Assembly: GCF_020184175.1 (NCBI RefSeq) | Contig: NC_065532.1 | Location: 248,001 to 312,000, forward strand | DNA length: 64,000 nt | Reading direction: 5' to 3' | Source: Aphis gossypii | Lineage: Eukaryota; Arthropoda; Insecta; Hemiptera; Aphididae | Shown here: positions 45,701 to 55,195 of the stretch, one piece after another | Numbering within the stretch: position 1 is the stretch's first letter | Layout of the letters: every line of letters begins with the position of its first letter | Program-made: the position numbers and the translations under genes | Notes under the pieces: model-generated | Seen by the model: the letters and a program-made list of their open reading frames with translations, nothing else | Databases searched by the model: none | What the model was told of the DNA's origin: nothing

Positions 45701-46067
45701 TGCAATAATTGTAATAACATCGGAAGTTCTGAAGATAAACATCAGATAATAGTGGCAAATGAGTATATAGTAATTCAACTAAAACTATTATTCCAACATT
45801 TGTAAATGGCCAATTTGTTCCCAACAAGGTAACAGATCTAAAACTTAGTGGCGTACCCACCCACCTCTATTTTAGAAATTGCTGGAGCACAATACAAAAC
45901 TCAAGCTGCAATATTACATGTGGGAGAAAACACGAGTTCTGGCCATTACATTGCTACCTGAGACAAGAAACTTCCAATTGGGTTTGCGCCAATGACACAA
46001 TAAGTGCAGAAAAAAGATGGCCAAACAACAGCAAAGATGTATATGTTATCATTCTAAAAAGAATGTA
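45701..46067 (+). pseudogene. USP-like domain, C-terminal part with His box
   Basis: Directly after the TAA the same frame gives CNNC and EYIVIQLK, which fit the USP fingers and the strand before the palm. After frame changes, HVGENTSSGHYIAT (about 45920-45958) is the USP His box. A third frame ends with a WVCANDT and YVIILKRM segment, matching the USP C-terminal end, and a stop at 46065. All three catalytic-region boxes are therefore present but broken up. Confidence 0.65.
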
Positions 46068-46721
46068 AAAATATTTTCCAATTGGAAAAAAACAAAACAT
46101 AACACAGCTAAAAATAAATTGTAAACTTAACCTGTAAGTATACAATCTGACTGTTATTGGATTCAAAAAGGAACGTATAAACCGCCAATTATTCACTTAC
46201 ATAATATTATGTATGAGTTGCCAGTCCCAAGCCTGGATAAAAAGTGTGAGGGTGCTAACCTTATAATAATTGTTATTTTTTAACATAAGCAGAAACCTAG
46301 ATTTTATTTTTATTTAAATAATATCGAACTATATATTATTATCCACACTTCTGACCTTTATACCTTATACTATGTATGTTTGTATTCAATCCTCCAAATA
46401 CAAACTACAATTTTAATTGTGCGGTCTTAAAATTATCAACATTCATTATGTATTCGCCTAGGATCATAACATATTTTAATAACTTATATAATATCAGTTA
46501 TACAGCAAAGCCTATCTTCCAGTGTTAAGTATTTAGATGACTTAAGCCTGTATAATAAGATGTTATTTTCCATACATAATTTAAATTGTTTAGGACATGA
46601 TATTTTGTAATTTTGTGCCAAGTAAATAATTATAATATACAGTGACTAAAAATAAATAATCAGATTTTATTTAAATTTATTTATTCATAATACTTCATAT
46701 TATTTTACATTGTACATTTCA
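46068..46721. other. AT-rich non-coding stretch
   Basis: No feature recognised. The 3' end of the Helentron probably lies here but I could not place it. Confidence 0.4.
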
Positions 46722-46725
46722 CTAT

Positions 46726-47058
46726 TGTTATAAACCATTTCCTTTAGAAGTAGTATGTAAGCAGTTTCTTATTGTATATGTATCTATATATATGTACCCA
46801 AGTATCCGTGGGAACGAGCGTTGCGACAGCCTATGGCATTCCGCTGAGTGGACAGTTTTGAGTAGCCACAAGCGGGGCAGCCGTCCGCGCTCGTCACCAG
46901 GGGGAAGTAGTCGTATTCTAGCAGAACATCAGTCCGAACCTCCGAACTCGTGTAAAATTATTTTGTTTTATGTGGTTATAAATAAAGGATATAGTCGGTT
47001 ATTTCGCCAAGCGTACTTTATTATTTTTATTTAAATTGTCGTGTAGACGTACACAACA
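46726..47058 (+). repeat. Element C 5' LTR
   Basis: 333 bp, TGTTATAAACC to TACACAACA. It contains AATAAAGG near 46982. One mismatch to the 3' LTR. Confidence 0.93.
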
Positions 47059-47062
47059 TTTT

Positions 47063-47080
47063 TGGTGGCAGCGGTGGGAT
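47063..47080 (+). promoter_or_regulatory. Element C primer binding site, tRNA-Leu
   Basis: TGGTGGCAGCGGTGGGAT is complementary to the 3' end of tRNA-Leu (acceptor stem plus CCA, AAG-type as known in animals) over 18 nt. It begins 4 nt after the LTR. Confidence 0.75.
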
Positions 47081-48070
47081 CACCATTCGATTCCAGTACC
47101 TATCTGTACGCAAAGTATTAAGAATAACACGTAAAGCTATATTTCTTTAGTATAGATTAAACCGAATCCGTAAAGCAATTATTGTCCAGAAAATCCGAGG
47201 TGTCAAGTGAATCCGAAGCGGTAAAGAAGAATTGAAGGTCTCAGAAAAATCCGAAGTGTCCAGGAAATCTAAAACATCAAGGTACCTATACCAAAAACTC
47301 CAGAGTATAAATCGACGAGGAAGGGCAACACGTAGTACCACCGTACTCGTCGCGCCGCCGGAAATACGATAAGCAGCGCACACACACACTCAAACGACTC
47401 GTAACACACGCGCCGCCGCCGCCGTATCCGTGGTGCCACCCAAAACGAAGGACACCCACTTACGCACGCACACAATCGCCGTGTGTGTTATCGAAACCGA
47501 ACGTCAGTGCCGCCGCCGTGTATATACTATATAGTGCCGCCTATACCGGCAGATAGCCGCCGCAGCACTACTATCAAGTATCACTGCGCGCCAATGCACG
47601 ACACTCGTAATCAGAGCCGCCGCGAAGTGTGAGTAAACAACACAACTCGCGTTATCAGTGTAAATACACGATCGTTGTTATCAGCAAAAATACGCGGTTG
47701 TTGTTTACTAAAATAGTACGCGACCGTTGTTTATTAACGACAAATCGTGATAAAGCAGTGAAACCCACTATAGTCCAGTGGTCCCCGCGCCAGCAGTTTC
47801 GGGGCTTGCGAACTTCAATTTAAACTCGGCTGTCGAAGAGGAAGGCGTCATATTTCATAGGTTTCAGCTCACGAACCAACCAATTCAAGCCGATTGACAT
47901 CAGCGAAGTACGCAACACCGACCAGTCTCAATCATGGAAGTAATTATAATAATGGCAGTGATGTGAGTATTAGTATATAAGAACATAATTAACGGTTAAA
48001 TAAGTTGGGTACTTTTATTATTTGAAATAATATTAAGATTTAGTTAATAAGGATAAGAGAAGCATTGTTA
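47081..48070 (+). other. Element C 5' leader region
   Basis: Non-coding except for the short leader exon at 47934-47962. It includes a GC-rich stretch with CGCCGCCGCC runs near 47410-47600. Probably holds packaging and other RNA signals. Confidence 0.5.
47934..47962 (+). CDS. env: Element C leader exon: start of a spliced env signal peptide
   Basis: ATG at 47934 is followed by eight further codons, mostly Ile, Val, Met and Ala. The exon ends in AT directly before GTGAGTATT, a good splice donor (47963 on). The two leftover bases fit the phase of the acceptor TATTTTTCAG at 58511, after which the env frame is open and begins with more hydrophobic codons. Together they would supply the signal peptide that the env ORF lacks. 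The gag ATG is about 110 nt downstream, so unspliced RNA would express gag. Confidence 0.6.
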
Positions 48071-48524
48071 ATGAGTGATTCCCGTGATACTAGGAGCGGA
48101 TCACAATCTCCTGAACTAAATCCCCAACTTCAGAATTCTGACACTCCTGACCAATTACAACCAAACCCAGCACCACGTACAAGTTACCAGTTAGGTTCTC
48201 AAATCCAGAAGTGCTTGGTAGCGAACGACCTATATTAGACATTACCTCCGATGAACAATTTTTCAATACGTTAACCAATATTGAACAAATATTGATTGAC
48301 GTACACGAAACGCTTAGGGGGGTAGATCAGACATTACTTTCCATAGACAATTCCATCGAAGAAAATCTTTTGAATCAGACTATACTCCCCCCTCTCTAAA
48401 CTCCAACGATCAAATAATGAATTCAGATATTCAGGAAACAGCCCAAACAACGGTTGTTACGGGAAACAACCAGAAAAACCTCGCGGTGAATTCCGAGGGG
48501 TCATCGAATACAGACATTCAACCG
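48071..48524 (+). pseudogene. gag: Element C gag, N-terminal part
   Basis: ATG at 48071 starts a Ser/Pro/Gln-rich region. The frame shifts near 48205 and again in a C-run near 48388. From there it is open to 48524, where element D is inserted exactly between two codons. A middle piece (48211-48399) has a heptad-like helix (NTLTNIEQILIDVHETL). No Cys/His motif. Confidence 0.6.
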
Positions 48525-49291
48525 TGTTCGATCTTTTTGACTGTCAGGTGTCGCGCTTTGTAACCATGATCATGTTCGCTGCGCGCCGTCAGCTATGTTG
48601 GCTAGACTGTCGTTAACGGCGTCTTTCCGCCGGCGAACCGGTGCGTTCGTTGTCCGTTGGTTCGTTCTGCTCCGTCCGTGAAAGAGTACGCGTCTTTGCC
48701 CGTCCGTACCTTTTCTTTCGCTAACCACGTTTTTTTGTGCCTTTTGTGCTTGACGGCCATTACGTGTGTTGTGTGGTTAATATTAGCGTTTCGTTGCTCC
48801 ACTTAATCCGCTCGCTCGCGAAGGCTGTTGTTGTACAGTCCGAGTGTTCGTTGCTCCACGAGATCGGTGGTCGTTGCTTTCGACCCGCCCTCCTCTCGAG
48901 TGCACACATTCAAGAAAACCACGTGTCAATGAGCTGCTCCGCTACGTTCACTTTGCTCGTGAACGTGTTGCTCCACAGTGTCTGATCCGACAAGGGGTTT
49001 TGCCAAGCAATCGCTTGCTCGCGACATCCAGCAGCAAAGCCGTTCATCTCCAACTCAAGGCGCCAGTCACAGTTGCAGCGGTACAGGCCAGACGGTGATC
49101 CCCGCCCCCTCCCCTTGTACATTGTATTATAATATTTATAGTATTGTTTTGTTGTGTGTGTAGCAAATTAATACACGTATTATTTGTATTATTTCATATA
49201 TCTATAGTTATTGTTTTATTTGCCCTACCTACATTAATCCCAAGGACTGTGTGTCAGGCGACAACCGTCCATTAGGATCGCCGGCGCAACA
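48525..49291 (+). repeat. Element D 5' LTR
   Basis: 767 bp, TGTTCGATC to GGCGCAACA. Mismatches to the 3' LTR at 48598 (T/G) and 49157 (T/C). Several small ORFs in it are not thought to be genes because they recur identically in both LTRs without a plausible product. Confidence 0.95.
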
Positions 49292-49294
49292 TTT

Positions 49295-49310
49295 TGGTAG
49301 CAGAGCGTGG
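49295..49310 (+). promoter_or_regulatory. Element D primer binding site
   Basis: TGGTAGCAGAGCGTGG follows the LTR by 3 nt. TGGTAGCAGAGC matches the complement of the initiator tRNA-Met 3' end as known in insects; the rest does not, so the tRNA is uncertain. Confidence 0.55.
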
Positions 49311-50531
49311 TTGATTGGTCCATCAACAGATTTGGTACTTTGGATTCATGTGAGTAGAGCATTTTGTTTGTAGCTATAGCATATAGATATAAAGTGTATA
49401 AATTTATTTATCCTATTCCTATCTCCTACCTTTGTTTTTATCTAGTTGGTAGCTTTAGATCTATATTAATAGTATTGCCTTTGTTTATTATATTATATAT
49501 GGGATTATGGGGTCTCAATATTAAAATATAGGGTAGTGCTATTTAATAGGATTAGAAATAACTATTTAACTCAATCGACTGCTCTGTCATTGTTTTATTA
49601 ATATTAATAATTAAACATATTGTTTTGGTGTTATGTTATATCCGTTGCTGATGCGGTTAAGTTCTTTTCCTTTTTTCATTATCATTAACTAGCTTTCATT
49701 TAATTTGAATATTATAATTAGTTTTATACTGGTGCTCCCTGGGTTAAATTTATTCATTGATTAAGCTTAATATAGTAATATATTGTTATATTATTAATAT
49801 ACACCTATCTATAATATATTGGTTTTATTTATTATTTATTGTTTTGTTTATTATAAGTTATAAACTATAGGTGTTTATTTCAATTGCTGGTCTAGTTAAC
49901 ACTCATATTAGTGTGATTATGGGTTATTGAATTGATTGGGTGTTCATATTATTATTTTAAGTTTATTATTTTCTTGCTGACAGCGGAGTGTTAACAGTAT
50001 CACTGTCAACGCATCTATTTATCATATTTTTGTATAGTATAAGATTTTAGGTGTACGTCGTGGGTCGTGTCATCGTTCAGGTACTGTACTATTATTTTAA
50101 ATTTAAATTTTATATATTATTATTTTATTGTTTTATACTATATTATCCTCTGTTGCTCAACTGAAGTCTGAGGGTTATATATTACATAATTGTTTGTTTT
50201 TTCTCTAGCTGGATAATAGTTATTAAAATTAATTTTATCGTTATCTCAGGTACTGTGTTGTTCGGTTACACTTGGGTTTGACTCAATTGTATTAGTTGGT
50301 GCTCCCCGATTAATATCAGTTGTTTTTATTCTTATTGTTGTTGTTTAGTGTCATTTATCTTCTGATTGTTATCTTATTTTGTCAGGTGTTTAGATAGTGC
50401 AAGTTGGGGGTTGTATAGGTGTTGCCTATATCAATTTTAGCATTTGACTTTCAAGTAATTTGTTTATTACTATTTATTCATCTTCATTTGGCATCGTTGC
50501 TCAACGCTTGCACCGGGTGATTTATTATTGA
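49311..50531 (+). other. Element D non-coding region where gag, protease and RT should be
   Basis: About 1.2 kb of AT-rich sequence with stops in all frames. It contains a donor-like ATGTGAGTAG near 49348 and two copies of tcaggtactgt (about 50080 and 50248). It replaces the usual 3 kb or more of BEL coding sequence, so a deletion or replacement joined near 50530. Confidence 0.6.
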
Positions 50532-53048
50532 TTAGTTGGAGCTGAATCATTAGAAGCGGCTCAAGCTCTTCAGTCGAGTCTGATCAAGACGCTCGCTCGT
50601 TCAGGGCTGCAATTGAAGAAATGGGCCAGTAATTCTCCGGAGCTTTTGTCCAAGTTGGACCCTGAAGATTGTTCAAGGGATCCACTGTCGTTTGATCAAA
50701 ACGATTCAGTACAAGTGCTGGGAATGCGGTGGAATGCCGGAGAAGACTTCTTTTCTTTTCACACTAACCAGTTCCGGTTAATTCTTACCAAGCGAGGCGT
50801 GCTGTCAATGATCGCTAGAATATTCGATCCGTTAGGGATGCTGTCTCCGACAATATTTTATGCCAAGACGATCATGCAACGTCTGTGGATTGCCCAGATT
50901 GATTGGGACAGTAAGCTCCCCGCGGATATTTCTGAAGAATGGTGCAACTTCTACCATTCACTGAGTTGGTTACGTGAAATCAGGATACCTCGATACATCG
51001 GTTGCTCCACCGGATGTAGTTATCTTCTTTGTGGTTTTTGTGACGCTTCCGAGAAGGGATATGCTGCTGTAGTATATCTCCGCGTGACTGATCCGTCCGG
51101 AGTTACAGACGTATTCCTTCTGGGTGCTAAAACAAAATTGGCTCCAATGAAACCTATAACGATTCCTCGCTTAGAGTTGAGCGGTGCGGTGCTCCTCGCA
51201 CTGTGGCTGGCGAGGCTCAAACGAATCTTGGAGTGTCAACTGCCATTGTCTGATGTTTTTGCATGGTCGGATTCGTCGATCGTGCTGTCTTGGTTAAACA
51301 ATCCACATACATCGTTCAAGACGTTTGTCTCAAATAGGATATTCCAAATTCAGTCAACGATTCCTGGTTGCAGCTGGAAACATGTTCGGTCAGAAAATAA
51401 TCCGGCCGACTGTGCGTCTCGGGGGCTCTCTCCTTCCGAGCTCCGGAAGTGTAAGCTATATTGGAAGGGACCCAGCTTTCTTAAGTCTCCTATTGAAACT
51501 TGGTCGCAAGAGATCCCTTGCTTAGGAATGGAACAATTGCCAGAGACAAAACAGGTCAGTTTATTGACCCGGGAAGCTCCTCCCGGGGAATGGTTCGCTC
51601 GCTTCTCTTCCTTCAATCACATGATTCGCGTGATAGCTCGTTTGCGTCGGTTCATGCTGGTTTGTAGGAAGAAGAGTGTTGAGGTGGGTTTTTTAAAGCA
51701 GTTCGAGTTGGATGATGCTTTACAAATCGTGGTCAGATGCTCCCAAGAATGCTATCTAAGCTCTTTAGTATGCGGTCTACAATGGGGGAGCCCGGTTCAG
51801 TCCAAGACGCTAGCTCGTCTTTGTCCGTTTTTGGATTCGAACGGCATAGTCCGAGTTGGCGGTCGTCTACAGAATTCGAATTGGTCAGAAAGGCGAAAAC
51901 ACCCAATTTTGATTCCGAAAGAGTCGCATTTAGCTGTTCTAATAACCCGGCATTGGCACCTATATGCATGTCACGCTCGACCACGGTTGCTTATTGCTCT
52001 GGTTCAACAGCGGTTCTGGATCATTGGCATTCGCCGAATAGTCCATCGGGTGATTCGTCAGTGTGTGATCTGTGCCAAAATGTCATCTGACAATCCACAA
52101 CCCATCATGGCTGCTCTGCCGGGGTTCCGGGTTCGAGAAGCTCACCCGTTTTCGATTGTCGGCATAGATTATGCAGGTCCCTTGCAAATGAAGGAACTAA
52201 GCCTGAGAAAGGCACGTATCGTGAAAGTTTACATTGCGGTATTCGTTTGTATGACCACTAAAGCAGTGCACTTGGAACTAGTGTCTGCCCTCTCGACTGA
52301 GGCATTTCTCTTGACCCTAGATAGGTTCGTGGCTCGTCGTGGCCTACCGACGTCAATCTATTCAGATTGTGGCACCAATTTTGTTGGTGCGGCCAGACAG
52401 CTGCGTCAATTGGTTAATCATCCGGATAGTAGGGATCAGTTATCGGGTCATATTGCTTGTGAGTGGCATTTTAACCCTCCTGGTGCTCCCCACTTTGGGG
52501 GAATTTGGGAAGCCGCCGTTAAGTCGGCCAAGTCATTGCTTCTTCGGGCTATGAATTCTCAAATCTGGACGTTGGAGGAGTTCGCGACGGTCTTGTGTAG
52601 GGTAGAAGCCGCCTTGAATTCGCGTCCGCTGGTGCCAGAATCATCTGACCCAAATGACTTGGAGTGCTTAACACCTGGACATTTTTTGGTTGGTCGTCCC
52701 TTGATGGCTATTCCAGAGCCTGTTGATACCAGTCCGCAATTGGGACTGCAGACTCGCTGGAAGCTCCTCCAGCAGTCTTTCCAGTTCTTTTGGCGGCGTT
52801 GGTCTCGGGAATATTTGAACACTCTCCAAGCTCGTGGTAGGTGGACGAAGACCGAGACTAATCTCGAAATTGGGTCTATGGTTATCATTAAGACTAATGA
52901 CGCACCTCCGCTATCGTGGCCACTGGGAAGAATCATCGAGGTGTATCCGGGAACCGATAATGTGGTACGGGTAGCTAAGGTGATGACTAAACAGGGGGTG
53001 TTTACTAGACCAGTGGTAAAACTAGTTCCTCTGCCCACAGATCCGTAG
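50532..53048 (+). CDS. pol: Element D pol remainder: RT end, RNase H, integrase, DUF5641-like
   Basis: The frame is open from 50532 with no ATG. It begins with the last part of the Pao RT (LKKWASNSPELL near 50610-50645). Next is KRGVLSMIARIFDPLGMLSP, the Pao-specific linker, then RNase H (GFCDASEKG, PRLELSGAVL, AWSDSSIVLSWL, NPADCASRG). Integrase follows with CHARPR and QCVICAK zinc residues and the DDE core VGIDYAGP, SDCGTNFVGA, FGGIWEAAVK. The C-terminal domain (GSMVIIKTND, WPLGRIIEVYPG) is typical of BEL integrases. No stop over 839 codons. It depends on other copies for gag, protease and RT. Confidence 0.93.
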   Translation, partial: LVGAESLEAAQALQSSLIKTLARSGLQLKKWASNSPELLSKLDPEDCSRDPLSFDQNDSVQVLGMRWNAGEDFFSFHTNQFRLILTKRGVLSMIARIFDPLGMLSPTIFYAKTIMQRLWIAQIDWDSKLPADISEEWCNFYHSLSWLREIRIPRYIGCSTGCSYLLCGFCDASEKGYAAVVYLRVTDPSGVTDVFLLGAKTKLAPMKPITIPRLELSGAVLLALWLARLKRILECQLPLSDVFAWSDSSIVLSWLNNPHTSFKTFVSNRIFQIQSTIPGCSWKHVRSENNPADCASRGLSPSELRKCKLYWKGPSFLKSPIETWSQEIPCLGMEQLPETKQVSLLTREAPPGEWFARFSSFNHMIRVIARLRRFMLVCRKKSVEVGFLKQFELDDALQIVVRCSQECYLSSLVCGLQWGSPVQSKTLARLCPFLDSNGIVRVGGRLQNSNWSERRKHPILIPKESHLAVLITRHWHLYACHARPRLLIALVQQRFWIIGIRRIVHRVIRQCVICAKMSSDNPQPIMAALPGFRVREAHPFSIVGIDYAGPLQMKELSLRKARIVKVYIAVFVCMTTKAVHLELVSALSTEAFLLTLDRFVARRGLPTSIYSDCGTNFVGAARQLRQLVNHPDSRDQLSGHIACEWHFNPPGAPHFGGIWEAAVKSAKSLLLRAMNSQIWTLEEFATVLCRVEAALNSRPLVPESSDPNDLECLTPGHFLVGRPLMAIPEPVDTSPQLGLQTRWKLLQQSFQFFWRRWSREYLNTLQARGRWTKTETNLEIGSMVIIKTNDAPPLSWPLGRIIEVYPGTDNVVRVAKVMTKQGVFTRPVVKLVPLPTDP

Positions 53049-53760
53049 GTATTCAAAGATTCCTCGTTCCTGTATCCGTTATCTGTTTACACTTTACTTT
53101 TTGTATGTTATCGCTATGTTCATTATGTAAATAATTAATTGTCTTTTCAACCATCATCATGCCTGCTACTGGATGTTACGTCGGCTGATCCGCCTCAGGG
53201 ACTAGTGCAAGGTATGGTAATTGTTATTGTTTTATTTTTTCTCCCTGTATTTTATTTATCATTTTTTCAGGTATTAAGTTGTTGACATTTGTATGTCTTT
53301 TTGTATTAAAAAAAAAAAAATGTTATATTTGTAGTTCCTATTGAACTTAGTGATACCCATTAAAAATCGTTTTTACGTTCATGCTCAAACATATGTATTT
53401 GTTTATGTTTTTTTTTTTAATATATTTTATATCTGTTAATTGTTCTATTAATATTTGATATTGTAATGGTCCATGACCAATGTTCCCCCCTTGTTAAATC
53501 CCGCTCATCACTGTTGGCCACCGCTCCGTCCGTTTGCTCAAGCTGCTCCGCTCAACTGAACTGTTCCGTTCATCTACACCAACTGCTCCGTTAACCTCTT
53601 CAAGCTGCTCCGCTTAACTGCTCCGTTAATCTACTCAAGCTGATCCGCTCAACAGACCGCTCATCTGTTCAACTGCTCTGTTCAAATAGTCACCTGCTCT
53701 ACCACTTGCCCGATCGAAGTTTCTGGTTACAAGTTTGCTGGAACTTGTAACGGGGGAGTA
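53049..53760 (+). other. Element D 3' untranslated region with CTGCTCCG repeats and purine tract
   Basis: From 53534 to 53700 a short phrase related to caagctgctccgctcaact recurs about eight times with drift; the same ctccgct words occur in the LTR. The tract cgggggagta directly precedes the 3' LTR. Confidence 0.6.
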
Positions 53761-54527
53761 TGTTCGATCTTTTTGACTGTCAGGTGTCGCGCTTTGTAAC
53801 CATGATCATGTTCGCTGCGCGCCGTCAGCTATGGTGGCTAGACTGTCGTTAACGGCGTCTTTCCGCCGGCGAACCGGTGCGTTCGTTGTCCGTTGGTTCG
53901 TTCTGCTCCGTCCGTGAAAGAGTACGCGTCTTTGCCCGTCCGTACCTTTTCTTTCGCTAACCACGTTTTTTTGTGCCTTTTGTGCTTGACGGCCATTACG
54001 TGTGTTGTGTGGTTAATATTAGCGTTTCGTTGCTCCACTTAATCCGCTCGCTCGCGAAGGCTGTTGTTGTACAGTCCGAGTGTTCGTTGCTCCACGAGAT
54101 CGGTGGTCGTTGCTTTCGACCCGCCCTCCTCTCGAGTGCACACATTCAAGAAAACCACGTGTCAATGAGCTGCTCCGCTACGTTCACTTTGCTCGTGAAC
54201 GTGTTGCTCCACAGTGTCTGATCCGACAAGGGGTTTTGCCAAGCAATCGCTTGCTCGCGACATCCAGCAGCAAAGCCGTTCATCTCCAACTCAAGGCGCC
54301 AGTCACAGTTGCAGCGGTACAGGCCAGACGGTGATCCCCGCCCCCTCCCCTTGTACATTGTATTATAATATTTATAGTATTGTTTTGTTGTGCGTGTAGC
54401 AAATTAATACACGTATTATTTGTATTATTTCATATATCTATAGTTATTGTTTTATTTGCCCTACCTACATTAATCCCAAGGACTGTGTGTCAGGCGACAA
54501 CCGTCCATTAGGATCGCCGGCGCAACA
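53761..54527 (+). repeat. Element D 3' LTR
   Basis: 767 bp, same ends as the 5' copy, two substitutions. Confidence 0.95.
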
Positions 54528-54532
54528 AACCG

Positions 54533-55195
54533 ATTCCAAATCTTCATTTAATTGAAGAAAATCCAGATCAATCGGGTGTACGAAGTTCATACGGGCCGAG
54601 AGGAGAGACAATAGGACTGAAAGCTGCTCTAAAACTCTTGCCAGGTTCGTTCAGTGGAGACAAGCAGGAAGAATTAGAAATCTTTTTAGAAAAATGCGAG
54701 TTTGCGTTAGCATGCGCACATGACCATGTACAGGCGCGACTCCTCCAAGGGATACAAGTTAGACTGACAGGAAAAGCCCGTCAGGCAGTCAAGTTTAAGG
54801 AAATAAAAAACTGGGCTGAACTAAAGGACGTTTTGAAGTCCGCATTGGAACCACAGAGGACAACCACTTATCTATTCTCCGAGTTGTATTCGTCAAGGCA
54901 GAAAGTTGGAGAAGATATTACTACCTACGCAAATAGGATTGAGCACTTCCAGACACTAATAATAGAACAGGAGACAAGTGGATGAATTTGGGAGGTAGCA
55001 CAAGCCCTAGGAACAAGTATTAGGAAGCAAACGATCCAAGTATTCGTAGAAGGACTAGGACCTCTAAAAGACTTTATCAAGGCCAGGAATCCGTTAACGC
55101 TAGATAAAGCTATACAGTCAGCAAGGGAAGAAGAACGAGTCAGGAACTCACAAGAAGCGACAAAAAAGTTATATCAAGAAATCACGAAGTCAGTC
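54533..55195 (+). pseudogene. gag: Element C gag, capsid part, fused in frame to pol
   Basis: Frame open from the BEL insertion site to 54985, then a single TGA, then open again in the same frame into pol. The region has the Gypsy capsid look: GLKAALKLLPGSFSGDKQEE, then LLQGIQVRLTGKARQAV and an EDITTYANRIEH helix. After GSGIWEVA-like sequence and a charged helix it joins pol near 55193. No nucleocapsid and no protease DTG are seen between, so about 300-400 codons expected here are missing. Confidence 0.75.

Larger units (their letters stand above)
39675..46067 (+). mobile_element. Degenerate Helentron (Rep-helicase-endonuclease) with USP domain
   Basis: In order: a Lys/Arg-rich repeat region, a Rep with HUH motif, a Pif1-type helicase, an APE-type endonuclease and a ubiquitin-specific-protease-like domain, all plus strand. 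Many frameshifts and some stops break the reading frame. Rep plus helicase plus endonuclease defines Helentrons (Helitron2). Ends were not mapped; 39675 and 46067 are the limits of recognisable coding sequence. Confidence 0.8.
48525..54527 (+). mobile_element. Element D: BEL/Pao retrotransposon nested in element C gag
   Basis: 767-bp LTRs at 48525-49291 and 53761-54527 differ at two bases. Target duplication AACCG lies at 48520-48524 and 54528-54532, the 5-bp size typical of BEL/Pao. The internal region lacks gag, protease and most of RT but retains RNase H, integrase and the C-terminal domain. If the insert and one duplication copy are ignored, the gag reading frame runs through the site. 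Confidence 0.95.

Noticed and set aside
46792..47034. 80-codon ORF in the element C LTR, repeated at 60483
   Set aside because: Same reason: it is LTR sequence, and no domain is visible.
48602..49163. Several small ORFs on both strands within the element D LTR
   Set aside because: They recur identically in the other LTR, lack any recognisable motif and lie in regulatory sequence; the duplication reflects the LTR, not genes.
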